A DNA stretch of 64,000 nt from Syntrophosphaera sp035450685. GTDB lineage: Bacteria > Cloacimonadota > Cloacimonadia > Cloacimonadales > Cloacimonadaceae. A program made the translations under genes and the position numbers. Positions 34,421 through 44,092 of the stretch are shown here, in pieces. Location of the stretch: assembly GCA_035450685.1 (NCBI GenBank), contig DAOTNF010000005.1, forward strand, positions 1 to 64,000. Reading direction: 5' to 3'. Below the pieces are notes generated by a model, which made no database searches, was not told the origin of the DNA, and saw only the letters and a list, made by a program, of their open reading frames with translations. Position 1 is the first letter of the stretch, and each line of letters starts with the position of its first letter.

Positions 34421-34436
34421 AGGAGCCCATCCGCCC

Positions 34437-34766
34437 ATGAAAACTGTCATCCTGCTCACCATCTCCAACATCTTTATGACCTTCGCCTGGTATGGCCACC
34501 TCAAATACAAGAATTCCCCGCTCCCGCTGGTGATCCTGGCCTCCTGGGGCATAGCCTTTTTTGAATACTGCTTCCAGGTGCCCGCCAACCGCTTCGGGCA
34601 CGGCACCTTCAGCGCCTATCAGCTCAAGACCATCCAAGAGGTCATCACTCTGGTGGTGTTCAGTGTTTTTTCCGTGTTTTACCTCAAAGAGCAGTTCCGT
34701 TGGAACTATCTGGTGGGCTTCGCGCTGATCGTGGCGGCGGTTTTCTTTATCTTCAAAAAGTGGTGA
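34437..34766 (+). CDS. DUF486 family small membrane protein
   Basis: This 109-residue protein has four membrane segments and the DUF486 signature (FMTFAWYGHL, FEYCFQVPANRFGH, FSAYQLKTIQEVITL). The family resembles small drug/metabolite transporters but has no proven function. GGAG lies ten bases before the ATG, 16 bases after the kinase stop, so the two are likely co-transcribed. Confidence 0.92.
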   Translation: MKTVILLTISNIFMTFAWYGHLKYKNSPLPLVILASWGIAFFEYCFQVPANRFGHGTFSAYQLKTIQEVITLVVFSVFSVFYLKEQFRWNYLVGFALIVAAVFFIFKKW

Positions 34767-34773
34767 GCGGCGC

Positions 34774-35862
34774 TCAGGCTAGGCTCCGGTAAAGCTCCGC
34801 CACTTCCTCCGCGCTTACCGCGAAAGGATTGTTAGCCATGTTGCGGCTGCCCATCACCTCTGGCACTGCCATGGCGATAAACTCTTCCGTTATATCGAGT
34901 TCCGCCTTCATGCCCAGTCCGTCCAGCCAGGCGTAAAAATCCTGCCTGCCCATGCCCAGGGCGTGGAACAGCTCATCCAGTTCTGGCTCCAATGCCCTGG
35001 AGTAAAGCTCCATAACCTGGCGCATCGCGATGCCGTTGCTCAGCCCGTGGGGCACTCCAAAATGGCTGGTGAGCGGATAGCCCAGGGAGTGCTGCAGGGT
35101 GGTGCTGGTGCTGGAGATGGCGAGGCCTCCGTAGAGTGCGCCGCGCATCATTTCACTGCGCGCGGCAAGATTGCCGGGCTGAGCCAAAGCCTTTTCCAGA
35201 TTGCGGATGATGGCTTTGATCCCACTATATATGAGGGGATAGAGCAGTGCCTCGCGTTTTTGGGAGTAGATGCCTTCCAGGAGGTGGGAGAGCGCGTCGA
35301 TTCCGGTGTTCAGCGTTTCCCGTGCGCCCATGCTGAGGGTGTGGCGGGGGTCGCAGATCGCCAGCGCGGGAAAAGCCAGGTTGCTTCCGAAGCCTGCCTT
35401 GCGTTTGCTGCTCCGGTCGGTGAGCACGGAATACTGGGTCACCTCGGTGCCTGTGCCGGAGGTGGTGGGCACAGCCGCCAATGGCAGGCTGCGCTTGAAA
35501 AGATCGGTGCGGTATAGCTCGCTCTCTGCCAGATCATTCGCGCTGGCCAGGGCGATGGCCTTGGCGGCATCTATCGGGCTGCCTCCGCCGATGCCGATAA
35601 CGAAGTCGCATTCGCTGGCGTTGAGGGCCTGGGCTCCTTCCAGCACCATTTCCAGGCTGGGGTTTTCTCCGATGCGCGCGTGAATCTGCCAGGAGATGCC
35701 CTTTCCCCGCAAAACTTCCAGCACGGAGTCCAAAGCTCCGCTTTGCACGGCGCTTTGCCTGCCGGTCACGATAAAAGCCCGGCTGCCCAGGCTGGCAAGG
35801 TCATCCGCCGCCTGGCGCGCGGCCTGCTCGCCAAAGTGTATTTTGGTGGGGTTGTAGATCAT
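34774..35862 (-). CDS. iron-containing alcohol dehydrogenase
   Basis: This NAD(P)-dependent dehydrogenase has 362 residues. The nucleotide site GIGGGSPIDAAKA (about 88-100), PTTSGTGTE (about 130-138), and metal ligands in TGIDALSHLLEG and HSLGYPLTSHFGVPHG are visible. The ATG at 35862 follows AGGAG ten bases upstream and the conserved MIYNPTKIHFGE; a longer frame start is rejected. It likely reduces aldehydes during fermentation, a class of gene Rex often controls, but no operator is seen. It converges on the DUF486 gene. Confidence 0.93.
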   Translation of the reverse strand: MIYNPTKIHFGEQAARQAADDLASLGSRAFIVTGRQSAVQSGALDSVLEVLRGKGISWQIHARIGENPSLEMVLEGAQALNASECDFVIGIGGGSPIDAAKAIALASANDLAESELYRTDLFKRSLPLAAVPTTSGTGTEVTQYSVLTDRSSKRKAGFGSNLAFPALAICDPRHTLSMGARETLNTGIDALSHLLEGIYSQKREALLYPLIYSGIKAIIRNLEKALAQPGNLAARSEMMRGALYGGLAISSTSTTLQHSLGYPLTSHFGVPHGLSNGIAMRQVMELYSRALEPELDELFHALGMGRQDFYAWLDGLGMKAELDITEEFIAMAVPEVMGSRNMANNPFAVSAEEVAELYRSLA

Positions 35863-36384
35863 GTGTGTGTTTCTCCTGTGGTATAGCTTTCCCCGCCCTG
35901 CCTCCCAAGTCAAGCTCTTTTTTCCCCGCCCCAAGACCCTCCTTCCCCTGCCATCGCTCCCCTTTGCATCCCCTTATCTGACCTGGGTCTTCCTGGGGTC
36001 ATCCTTAACTTCGCAACCACATACCTAAGGATGATGGCCTTAAGTCATTCAGGCTCAAATGACAGCGGTATGTGGGGGGGGGATGGGGAAAGGAACAGGC
36101 CTGGAACAGGAAAAGACCGTTGAAATAAGTCTCTAAAACAGGGGAGGTTAGCGGGTATCGCAGTCCTAAAAGACTGGATCACGGCTCGCAGGCCGTGATG
36201 ACACGGTGTGTAGTCTGACGTGGTTTATTTCGGGGCTGGCTGGTTGTTTTCAAAATACTGGATCCCGGGGCGCTGCCCGGGATGACACAGATAAAGCCTG
36301 TTGGGCTTGTTTCGGGGGAACCTTTCCACCATTTCACCTTTCCACCTTTCCACCTCAAAAACACCTTTCCACGGACTTTACAGA
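35863..36384. repeat. intergenic repeat island 4 (degenerate R3, R1 x2, R4)
   Basis: A degenerate R3 lies at about 35960-36060, where the palindrome is disrupted. R1 hairpins occur at 36164-36206 and 36244-36290 (minus orientation), and an R4 tract at about 36318-36372. The first 80 bases upstream of the dehydrogenase may hold its promoter, but none was clear. No gene is supported. Confidence 0.75.
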
Positions 36385-36978
36385 TTACTTGATCCTGACA
36401 ATGAAATCCCGTTCCGGGCTGAAGTGCTGAAACTGCCAGTGGAATACCTCTCCCGTCCCGCCGGAACTGACTTCGGGCGAGGGGAAGGGATAATCCTCAA
36501 GTTCAATGCCGGGTTCCAGGGTCAGGGTGATATCACAGAAGGGAAGCGGCCTGCCCCAGGAGTTGGCAGTTAGCAGAACATAGTGCGCGGTTTTGCCGCT
36601 GATCTTTTGGCTGTAGCTGATGCGCAACTTGGCAAAACTGCGGGGAGGCATGTCCAAGCGGAAACTGAAGCCGTTTTCGCTTAGCCCGGCAAGCTCGACA
36701 GCCATGCTGTCCACCGCCTCGAGCAGATCAAGCTTTACATCACTGGCCATCCCTATCAGCGGGGTGGAGGGAACCGGAAATACGATCAGCCTGCTGAGGG
36801 CTTCGTTATTCAGGTTGCTCAGGTAAAAATCCCCGCGCACAGTCCAGAGCAGCGTGTCGGGGGACGCGCCGCGAAGCAGCGAAAAATCGAGCATTTCGCC
36901 CTCGAACCCATACCGCGCCTGGGCAAACAGCATAGCCGGCAGCAAAGCCGCAAGGCAAAGGGCAAGACGCAGTTTCAT
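36385..36978 (-). CDS. secreted protein of unknown function
   Basis: This 197-residue protein has signal peptide MKLRLALCLAALLPAMLFAQ, then a beta-rich body with no recognised motif. It overlaps the upstream T9SS-type gene by four bases (ATGA), so the two are co-translated and probably act together at the surface. Confidence 0.8.
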   Translation of the reverse strand: MKLRLALCLAALLPAMLFAQARYGFEGEMLDFSLLRGASPDTLLWTVRGDFYLSNLNNEALSRLIVFPVPSTPLIGMASDVKLDLLEAVDSMAVELAGLSENGFSFRLDMPPRSFAKLRISYSQKISGKTAHYVLLTANSWGRPLPFCDITLTLEPGIELEDYPFPSPEVSSGGTGEVFHWQFQHFSPERDFIVRIK

Positions 36979-38045
36979 TTGAGGACGGTTATTTTGCTCC
37001 TGGCCAGTATCCTGCCTCCCTCGCTCAGTGATATGAAGTAGATTCCGCTACTGAGTTTGGGAAGTTCCCAAACCGCTTCGCCCGAGGAAGGCATCTCCTT
37101 GCCGGACAAGAACCTGCCCCGCAGGTCATAGAGGCGCAGCCTGGCAGTCTGACCCAGGGGAGAGCCTGATTCATACTTCAGGTTGAGGGTGTTCCCCGAG
37201 GATGGGCTGAGTAGTGATGGATACAATTTCAAAACCCCAGCGGGAGGTATCTGATCCGGATCATTTGAGCCCATGAGGTTGACTGTTCCATAAAGATGGA
37301 TCGTTTCGCCGGGCTCGGGGAAAAGCAAATCATGGATCACTGTACCGTTCGTCTGGGGGTCTTTAACCAGGATACCCTGGAGAGTCGCGGGTGATGTTAA
37401 TATCCAGTCTCCGGATGAGTTGGTGCCTCCAGTGTAATACTGGTCATAGACTGGAGGATATCCGAAATAGCTGTGATTGACTCTGATACCCGGGGCGGGG
37501 TTGCCATTGGTATCCCTCAAATGCACGTTCACGGTAGAGTTACAGGCAGGATCATACGTAGAGATGATGGGCCCGTTGTCCTTAGCCCAGGTAAGACCTG
37601 TTTCGTAATAACCAAAGGCGAAGTAACCTATAACATTGACTTGCGTTGCGGATTGCCCTGGGCCAAGTGCGTGCATGTGGACGCTGGGGTCGTTCTGGGG
37701 CCCCCAGCGCAGCTCTTCCGGAATAAAGGAAGGAGGCCCTGCCAGTCTGAGAAAATCTTCATTTCTCTGGATGGTAAAACCTGGGATCTCCTGGCTCAAG
37801 TTTATAATGAAGAAAGGTTCGGAAGGCTGGGTATAGCTTGAGGGCAGGTAGTAGGAACCGGCTGAAGTGGTGAAGCACAGGTCGTTTACTGTAAACTCAT
37901 CCCACCAAGCCTCATCTCCAAACATCACAAAGCAAGAATTGTTTTCATCGAACCAAACCCTTGCAAGATACCTGGGTATAAGTGGATTCCCGCTCAGGGC
38001 TGCCAGCCACAGGAGCGTAATCAGCAGAAGTGAAAGCTTTTTCAT
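36975..38045 (-). CDS. secreted protein with type IX C-terminal sorting domain
   Basis: This 356-residue protein has a signal peptide (MKKLSLLLITLLWLAALSG), a beta-rich middle with a transthyretin/carboxypeptidase-regulatory-like segment (about 190-240, NVHLRDTNGNPAPGIRVN) and a C-terminal sorting domain (about 275-356: LKLYPSLLSP, LRLYDLRGRFLSG, LSSGIYFISL). The ATG at 38045 is five bases after GGGAGG; an in-frame ATG at 38057 is rejected. Ligand or role is unknown. Confidence 0.85.
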   Translation of the reverse strand: MKKLSLLLITLLWLAALSGNPLIPRYLARVWFDENNSCFVMFGDEAWWDEFTVNDLCFTTSAGSYYLPSSYTQPSEPFFIINLSQEIPGFTIQRNEDFLRLAGPPSFIPEELRWGPQNDPSVHMHALGPGQSATQVNVIGYFAFGYYETGLTWAKDNGPIISTYDPACNSTVNVHLRDTNGNPAPGIRVNHSYFGYPPVYDQYYTGGTNSSGDWILTSPATLQGILVKDPQTNGTVIHDLLFPEPGETIHLYGTVNLMGSNDPDQIPPAGVLKLYPSLLSPSSGNTLNLKYESGSPLGQTARLRLYDLRGRFLSGKEMPSSGEAVWELPKLSSGIYFISLSEGGRILARSKITVLK

Positions 38046-38157
38046 GATTCCTCCCATAAAGAGATCATAAAAAGATTAACAAAAATAGGAAATTCCTTTG
38101 CGGCGCATGGATATCACCTTGATAAACAAGGCAGGGCAAAGGATCTTCATCAACACT

Positions 38158-38206
38158 TTATCCACACTATTACTGAATGTTGAGCGTAAGGCCACGGTGT
38201 GGATAA
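38158..38206. promoter_or_regulatory. inverted pair of perfect DnaA boxes
   Basis: TTATCCACAC and its inverted copy GTGTGGATAA face each other across about 30 bases. Two exact matches this close are unlikely by chance. They could mark a DnaA-regulated site or part of an origin; an AT-rich stretch lies to the right. Confidence 0.55.
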
Positions 38207-38354
38207 GATGATTTAATACCCAAAAATAGTCAAGCACTTTCTTTGCTTTTTGGTATTCTCCTGATCAAGAATGACCCGTTTTCTTGTGTTTGAGGTTTTG
38301 GGAGAGGGTTTTTGAACTAAAATATGGTATAAATGGCGCGGCCAGCTTTTGAAC

Positions 38355-38384
38355 TTGACAAAAAATGGCGGGCAAAAATAAAAT
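38355..38384 (+). promoter_or_regulatory. strong sigma-70 promoter for the DUF47-PiT-AEC operon
   Basis: TTGACA (38355-38360), an 18-base spacer, and TAAAAT (38379-38384) lie 40 bases before the DUF47 start. Confidence 0.65.
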
Positions 38385-38424
38385 GAAGGGTTATATTTAC
38401 AGAATGAGTTAGCTTGGAGTTGAT

Positions 38425-39069
38425 ATGGCACTGTTAATGAAGACCACAAAGTTCGTGGAATCGCAGATCGACACCTTTTTGGATGTGGTGAGCGATTCGG
38501 GGACGCTTTTCCAGTTGGGGGTGGAGGATTACCTGCAAGGCAGGATAGACCAGTTTGAAGAACGGCTGGAACAGATCCGCGAAAATGAGAAAAAAGCGGA
38601 TGACCTGCGAGTGGCTGTCGAGCGCTATCTCTATGAGCGCACCCTGATCCCGGAAAACCGGGGCGACGTGCTGGCCATTTTGGAAAACACCGACGAAGTG
38701 GTGGACAACATCAAGGACACTCTGATGCAGTTTTCCATCGAGATGCCGGAAATCCCGGCCGAGCTGAATGACCTCTGGGTGCAGACCACCCGCGCTTCCA
38801 CTGCCGCGGTGGAGCAACTGATCTTCGCGGTGCGTTCCTTTTTCTGCGATCTTTCAGCCGTGAACAACTATATCCACAAGGTCTATTTCTTTGAGCGCGA
38901 GGCCGACCAGATCGGCGAGAAACTGCGCAGGCAGATCTTTGGACTGGATATCGATCTGGCCCGCAAAAGCCATTTGCGCTGGTTCGCCATCCATATCGAA
39001 CAGATTTCAGATTACGCGCAAGCCGTGTGCGACAGGCTTGCCATCTATACCATCAAAAGGCAGTTGTAG
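38425..39069 (+). CDS. DUF47 family (PhoU-like) phosphate transport regulator
   Basis: This 214-residue helical protein belongs to the DUF47/TIGR00153 family, which accompanies PiT permeases and is thought to modulate them. It shows the repeated E-x-x-A-D helices typical of PhoU folds (NEKKADDLRVAVERYL, READQIGEKLRRQIF). A TTGGAG site precedes the ATG, and the strong promoter at 38355 drives it. The next gene starts seven bases after its stop. Confidence 0.93.
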   Translation: MALLMKTTKFVESQIDTFLDVVSDSGTLFQLGVEDYLQGRIDQFEERLEQIRENEKKADDLRVAVERYLYERTLIPENRGDVLAILENTDEVVDNIKDTLMQFSIEMPEIPAELNDLWVQTTRASTAAVEQLIFAVRSFFCDLSAVNNYIHKVYFFEREADQIGEKLRRQIFGLDIDLARKSHLRWFAIHIEQISDYAQAVCDRLAIYTIKRQL

Positions 39070-39076
39070 GCAATAA

Positions 39077-40567
39077 ATGGTCTTTTTCTACCTGATCAGC
39101 GGACTCTTTATCGCCTGGACCCTGGGCGCCAACGACACCGGCAATATCTTTGGCGCGGCGGTTGCCACCCGCATGCTCAAGTTCAGGCAGGCGGCTCTGA
39201 TCGCGGCAATCTTCATCTCGCTTGGCGCTGTGCTGGAAGGCAGCGGCCCTTCGGGAACCCTGGGAAAACTGGGTTCGGTGGACGCCCTGGGAGGAGCATT
39301 CACAGTGGCCCTGGCAGCAGCGATGGCGATCTTTGCGATAGTCCGGGCGGGCATCCCGGTCTCGGTCTCTCAGACCATCGTGGGCGCTATAATCGGCTGG
39401 AACTTCTTTGCCGGCAAGCTGACGGATTTCAATTCCCTGTTCACCATCGCGGGCAGTTGGGTGACCGCTTTCATCGTGTCCGCGGGGGTGGCGGCTTTTT
39501 ACTTCTATCTGATGAGGCTCTGGATCAACCGCTCCTCGATGCACCTCCTGGAACAGGATATGCTGATCCGCTATGGGCTGGTGGTGGTGGGGGCTTTTGG
39601 GGCTTACTTTTTGGGAGCCAACAACATCGCCAACGCCGTGGGTGTCTTTGTGCCGGTGACTCCTTTCAAGGATATTCAGGTGGGGCAGCTCTTTGTCATT
39701 ACGGGGGTGCAGCAGCTTTACATTGTGGGCGCGGCGTCGCTGGTGCTCGGTATCTACACCTATTCGCACAGGTTGATGGGAACGGTCGGCAAAGACCTGT
39801 TCCAGCTTTCGCCCGCCACCGCTCTGGCGGCCCTGCTGGCGGAAGCCACGGTGCTGTTTCTCTTTTCATCCCGGGCGCTCTACCGGCTTTTGCTCAGCCT
39901 GGGCCTGCCCACGATTCCGCTGGTGCCCATCTCCTCCACTCAGGTGATGGTGGGCGCGGTGATTGGCATCGGCCTGGCCAAAGGCGGTAAGAACATCCGC
40001 TACAACGTGTTGGGGAAAGTGTCCCTGGCCTGGGTGGCGGCGCCGGTGATGGCATTTTTCTTTTCCTTTATCATGCTCTTTATCTCCCAAAACGTCTTTG
40101 AAATGGAAGTGAACCGCCCGCTGGTTTACAAGGTGGACAAAAGCGCGGTGCGCGAGATCGAAAGGCAGGGGATGAACATCGACAACCTGTCCTTTGTGAA
40201 CCTGCGCAGCTTCAAGACGGAGCGGGAACTTTTTCACGAACTGGTGCTGGACGACGCCTATCCACCCGAGGAAGCCAGGAGAATCGTCGCCATCTGCGAA
40301 ATGTATCCTCTGCAGGTGAAGATGGAAACCCTGCACGGCAGGGGCCTGGACAACCGTTTCAGCCAGGAGCAGTTGGACGCGCTGCAAAAGCTGGAGGAGC
40401 GGAAGTTTAACCGGCGCTGGGAACTGGATAAGGCTTTGGCGGAAGACACTGCCTGGCAGTTGACCCCGGAGCCAAAGAACCAGTTGGAAAAAGACCGCAA
40501 TGCCGATCTGAAAGAGGATCTGGCCATCCTTTACCGCGTCTTCTATCAGCCGGAAGAGAAGCGATGA
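39077..40567 (+). CDS. PiT-family inorganic phosphate permease with C-terminal extension
   Basis: This 496-residue transporter uses a cation gradient to import phosphate. The PiT signatures are at the start (AWTLGANDTGNIFGAAVATR) and mid-protein (FLGANNIANAVGVF), within about ten membrane segments ending near residue 350. The last 140 residues are charged and cytosolic (KTERELFHELVLDD..., EEARRIVAICEMYPLQVK), a longer tail than in many PiT proteins. It follows the DUF47 gene in the usual pair and overlaps the AEC gene by four bases. Confidence 0.94.
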   Translation: MVFFYLISGLFIAWTLGANDTGNIFGAAVATRMLKFRQAALIAAIFISLGAVLEGSGPSGTLGKLGSVDALGGAFTVALAAAMAIFAIVRAGIPVSVSQTIVGAIIGWNFFAGKLTDFNSLFTIAGSWVTAFIVSAGVAAFYFYLMRLWINRSSMHLLEQDMLIRYGLVVVGAFGAYFLGANNIANAVGVFVPVTPFKDIQVGQLFVITGVQQLYIVGAASLVLGIYTYSHRLMGTVGKDLFQLSPATALAALLAEATVLFLFSSRALYRLLLSLGLPTIPLVPISSTQVMVGAVIGIGLAKGGKNIRYNVLGKVSLAWVAAPVMAFFFSFIMLFISQNVFEMEVNRPLVYKVDKSAVREIERQGMNIDNLSFVNLRSFKTERELFHELVLDDAYPPEEARRIVAICEMYPLQVKMETLHGRGLDNRFSQEQLDALQKLEERKFNRRWELDKALAEDTAWQLTPEPKNQLEKDRNADLKEDLAILYRVFYQPEEKR

Positions 40568-41466
40568 GCCCCTTTGTAGCCAGCATCCTGCCGTTGTTCT
40601 TTTCCTTTGCCGTGGGTGTCGCCGCCCGCCAGTTGAAGCTGCTTTCAGCAAAAGATGCAACTGTGCTGCTGCGTTTTGTGCCCAACGTCTGTTTGCCGCC
40701 CCTGATGATCCTGGCGATCTACCGGGTGGAGCTGGCGGGAGACATGGTCCTGATCCCGTTTTGCGCCATGCTGGTGGTCTTTGCCATCTATTTCATCTCC
40801 TCCGCGGCGGGCAGGGCGCTCAGGATGAGCGGCCCCACCTTTGGCAGTTTCCTGGTAGGCACCCTGATCATGAACACCGCCTTTGCACTGCCCTTTTTCC
40901 AGTCCGCCTTTGGAGACGAAGGGCTGGCCAGGGCGTCGCTCTATGATATCGGCAACACCTTCCTGATCTTTACTTTCAGCTATTACAACGCCATCAAATA
41001 TGGCGACAACTCCCACACGGACAAGATACAGTGGGACAAATTCCTGAAACTGCCGCCCCTCTGGGCGATGCTGGTGGCCTTTGGTATCAAGCTGGGAAGG
41101 ATGCGGATTCCCCCGCTGGGGATTGAGATTCTGGAAATGTTGGGGCAACCCTCCGGAACGATCATAATGGTGGCGATGGGGCTCACCTTTCATCCCCGGC
41201 TTTCGCATCTGGGCAAGGCTTGCCTGGGGGTGTTCATCCGCATGGGCTGCGGACTGGGCATCGGCTTGCTCCTGGCCTGGGTTTTTGGGCTGCAGGGCAT
41301 CTCCCGCAATGTGGTCGTCACCTGTTCCGCCATGCCGGTAGGCTTCAACACGCTGATCTTTGCCGAACTGGAAAATATGGATCTTGAGTTCGCCTCCACC
41401 ATGGTATCCATATCCATCGTGCTCGCGATGATCACCACTCCTTTGCTCATCCAGCTTTTCAGCTAA
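40564..41466 (+). CDS. AEC (auxin efflux carrier) family transporter
   Basis: This 300-residue membrane protein has ten predicted segments with the AEC pattern (PLFFSFAVGVAARQLKLL; NVCLPPLMIL; FMNTAF-type segment in LIMNTAFALPFFQ). Family members export organic acids such as malate, or unknown solutes. Its ATGA overlap with the PiT gene ties it to the phosphate operon, an unusual partner. Confidence 0.9.
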   Translation: MSPFVASILPLFFSFAVGVAARQLKLLSAKDATVLLRFVPNVCLPPLMILAIYRVELAGDMVLIPFCAMLVVFAIYFISSAAGRALRMSGPTFGSFLVGTLIMNTAFALPFFQSAFGDEGLARASLYDIGNTFLIFTFSYYNAIKYGDNSHTDKIQWDKFLKLPPLWAMLVAFGIKLGRMRIPPLGIEILEMLGQPSGTIIMVAMGLTFHPRLSHLGKACLGVFIRMGCGLGIGLLLAWVFGLQGISRNVVVTCSAMPVGFNTLIFAELENMDLEFASTMVSISIVLAMITTPLLIQLFS

Positions 41467-41641
41467 ACAACCCTATTTTCATTGATGGCGGGAAGATACC
41501 GCCCTCAGAGGCAGATCATTGGCCCAAGCCCATCCGATGTCCGATTGATTCTCTTTCCGGCGATTGCTCTGCGATCAATGAGCGGTCAATGAGCGATGAA
41601 GATATGAGGGCGGTCCGGCATCCCTGCTTGCCCGGGAGCCC

Positions 41642-41665
41642 AAAAAAGCCCGGAATGACCCGGGC
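41642..41665 (-). terminator. rho-independent terminator of the FadL-like gene
   Basis: On the minus strand, GCCCGG and CCGGGC pair around a six-base loop and are followed by six T, 25 bases after the stop. Confidence 0.85.
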
Positions 41666-41689
41666 TTGACTGTGTTTGGGAAAGCGGAA

Positions 41690-43120
41690 TCAGAAAGTAT
41701 AGGTGAGCCCCAGATTGGCCGCCATCACCGAGGAGTTGTAGGTTCCCCTCATATTGTTGTCGGTCTCGGTGTCGATCACGCGTTCGGGAAACTTGATGAT
41801 CTGGCCATTCACGTCGAGGGTGAACTTGCCGAAGTCGCGGCCATAGCCGATATTGCCGCTGATCTTGTCGCCGATGTCGGAGAGGGTGGGACTCTGGGTT
41901 TCCTCTGGGATGGGGGATTGGTCGTAGTAGAATCCGGCGCGCAGTGCGTTGCGGCCCAGGCGGTATTCGCTGCCCAGGCTGACGCGGCTGGTGTCTTTCC
42001 AGTCGAAAACGAGTTTAGGATTCTCAACCTTTCTGCCGAGGATCGCCACATCATCGAGGAACGTGACTTCGATCCGGTTCAGGCGGCTCCACATGCTGTA
42101 GGCGTAATCCAGATTCACGCTCCAGTTTGGCATCACTTTGCAGGAGATGCCCAAAGCCGCTTCCGCGGGCAGCTTGAGGTTCGCTTCCAGATCGCCTTTG
42201 CCGCCGTGGACGCCGGGAGCCCAGACAGGATTGGGTGAGGATGCCGAAAGCTGGACCAGGTAGTTGTGATAGCTGTTCAGCCACAGCTTGACTTCCGCCT
42301 CTCCTTCCAGAGGGATGATGGCAGGCGTCTTGTAGGTTAGGCCCAGCGAGAGTTTATCGATCGGTTTATAGAGGACGCCGATGTTTCCCCCGAACCCCCA
42401 TCCGGTGCCGGACATCTCGAAGGTGCAGGGAAAGTTGAAACCATATCCGGGACAGGGCGTGAGCTTGCCGGAAGAGAGCTCGCCGGGAGAGATCCTGGTG
42501 ACGTCGATCATGCCGTAAAACAGGCTGAAACCCAGGCCGAAAGAGAGGTTGTCCAGCAGGCGGTGAGACATGGTGGGATGGATATCCACAATGGCGATGG
42601 AGCTGGACATCTCGTTTTTTGGCATGCCGGCGGGAGTGTCCAGGGTGTAATCTGCGGGGATGGGCGTTCCATTGGGAAGGGTATCCGGCATGACAAAACC
42701 TGTATTGGCAATGTCATAAGCGTCATAGGTGGCGCCCAGGCCATAGGGGACGTAGATGCCCAGGCCAAACTTGGTTTTGGGGTTGTCCGCGTAGAACCCC
42801 AACAGGCTGGGAAAGATGCTGAGCTTGTTTTCGGCAGAGAGTTCTTTATAATAGGCAAAGCCGGGCAGGGGGATGTTGTTTGTCCATCTGGAATCTGGTT
42901 GGATAAAGCTACCACCCAGGCTGAGCTGATCATTCCGGATAAAGGCCAGGCCAGCCGGATTCCAATAAACGGCGGAAGGGTCGTCGGCCATGCCGCGGAA
43001 CGCTCCCCCCATCGAGATGGCGCGGGAACCGATCCCGGAGAGGGCAAAACCTCCGGCAAAAAGCCCGGTGCTCAAACTGAGCAGCAGGACGAGCAGGATT
43101 GCATTACGGATTGAATTCAT
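41690..43120 (-). CDS. FadL/OmpP1-type outer-membrane transporter
   Basis: This 476-residue outer-membrane barrel of the FadL family carries hydrophobic compounds across the outer membrane. A signal peptide (SIRNAILLVLLLSLSTGLFAG) is followed by the FadL N-terminal hatch signature (ISMGGAFRGMADDPSAVYWNPAGLAF), strands with SLGLTYKTPA near the middle and a final aromatic residue (LGLTYTF). The ATG at 43120 is five bases after AGGAG; a GTG six bases earlier is rejected. The solute is unknown. Confidence 0.94.
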   Translation of the reverse strand: MNSIRNAILLVLLLSLSTGLFAGGFALSGIGSRAISMGGAFRGMADDPSAVYWNPAGLAFIRNDQLSLGGSFIQPDSRWTNNIPLPGFAYYKELSAENKLSIFPSLLGFYADNPKTKFGLGIYVPYGLGATYDAYDIANTGFVMPDTLPNGTPIPADYTLDTPAGMPKNEMSSSIAIVDIHPTMSHRLLDNLSFGLGFSLFYGMIDVTRISPGELSSGKLTPCPGYGFNFPCTFEMSGTGWGFGGNIGVLYKPIDKLSLGLTYKTPAIIPLEGEAEVKLWLNSYHNYLVQLSASSPNPVWAPGVHGGKGDLEANLKLPAEAALGISCKVMPNWSVNLDYAYSMWSRLNRIEVTFLDDVAILGRKVENPKLVFDWKDTSRVSLGSEYRLGRNALRAGFYYDQSPIPEETQSPTLSDIGDKISGNIGYGRDFGKFTLDVNGQIIKFPERVIDTETDNNMRGTYNSSVMAANLGLTYTF

Positions 43121-43965
43121 GATCACTCCTTATTTGCTAAAATGCTAATATGCAAACGCTAAGCTTTCACGCGAACACAATTCAAGTTTGCGGGATTAGT
43201 CAAGGAAAAAATTCGTAGTTACGCCTTTGCCGGGATTTATGCCAACTTGCTTGCTTTGAACTCGAAAAACCATTGCATGATAGAACGCGGATGACAAGAT
43301 CGACTGGATCAGCAGGATATTTGAAGGTGGAAAGGTGTTTTTTGAGGTGGAAAGGTGGAAAGGTGAAATGGTGGAAAGGTTCCCCCGAAACAAGCCCCAA
43401 CAGGCTTTATCTGTGTCATCCCGGGCAAGCTTGCTTGACCCGGGATCCAGTCTTTTGAAAACAAACAGCCAGCCCCGAAATAAACCACGTCAGACTACAC
43501 ACCGTGTCATCCCGGCCTACCGGGGTCCTCGCCGGATCGGTAACGATCCGGTGGGGTGGTTTGAGCCGGGATCCAGTCTTTTAGGACTGTTTGGAATCCA
43601 AACCGGCCTCGAGACTGGCATAAGTATGAAACCCATATTGCCGGTTTGAACTCCAACCTCAGCCAGCACGGAGTTCAAAGAGCCTTTCCCGGCTGCAAAT
43701 ATCTACCGATCGACTGGGCTCTTTGGACTTCGTGCATAAGAAAAATCCCAAATCCAGAGCTACTTCCCCGAATCCCGCAGGGCTCTGAACATCACGCTGA
43801 ATAGTGCTGCGTCCGGCAAACTGTAACAACAATCTAACTAACATCTGCAGAATTAATTAGAAGAAAAGCATGGAGGGCAACAAGCGGCCTTTGACATTTA
43901 ATATCCATAGCTGAAACAGTCTTTGCCCCCGTTTGCGGGAGTGTGCTAAGTCTATATTTTCCGTA

Positions 43966-44040
43966 GGTCATCCTTATAATTTATAAGGATGACCCAAGGA
44001 TGATGGCACAAAACCCTGTAGCAGCAAGGGAGGGCGCTAT
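43966..44040 (+). repeat. R3 repeat copy 5 (5'-truncated)
   Basis: Only the palindromic half remains. Here the 27-base inverted repeat (43968-43994) is perfect except for its centre, because the base that mismatches elsewhere is T. Confidence 0.8.
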
Positions 44041-44064
44041 GAAGGATTATGCAGAATATTGCCG

Positions 44065-44092
44065 TTGTTATTGGTGAATGTGATACTATATT
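44065..44092 (+). promoter_or_regulatory. candidate promoter of rplU-rpmA
   Basis: TTGTTA (44065-44070), a 16-base spacer and TATATT (44087-44092) would give a leader of about 240 bases before rplU. Confidence 0.4.

Larger units (their letters stand above)
38046..38424. promoter_or_regulatory. divergent gap with paired DnaA boxes and a strong promoter
   Basis: This 379-base AT-rich gap has no gene. It contains two perfect DnaA 9-mers in inverted orientation, TTATCCACA (38158-38166) and TGTGGATAA (38198-38206), extended to 10 bases on both sides, and a near-consensus promoter (38355-38384) for the rightward phosphate genes. Confidence 0.65.
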
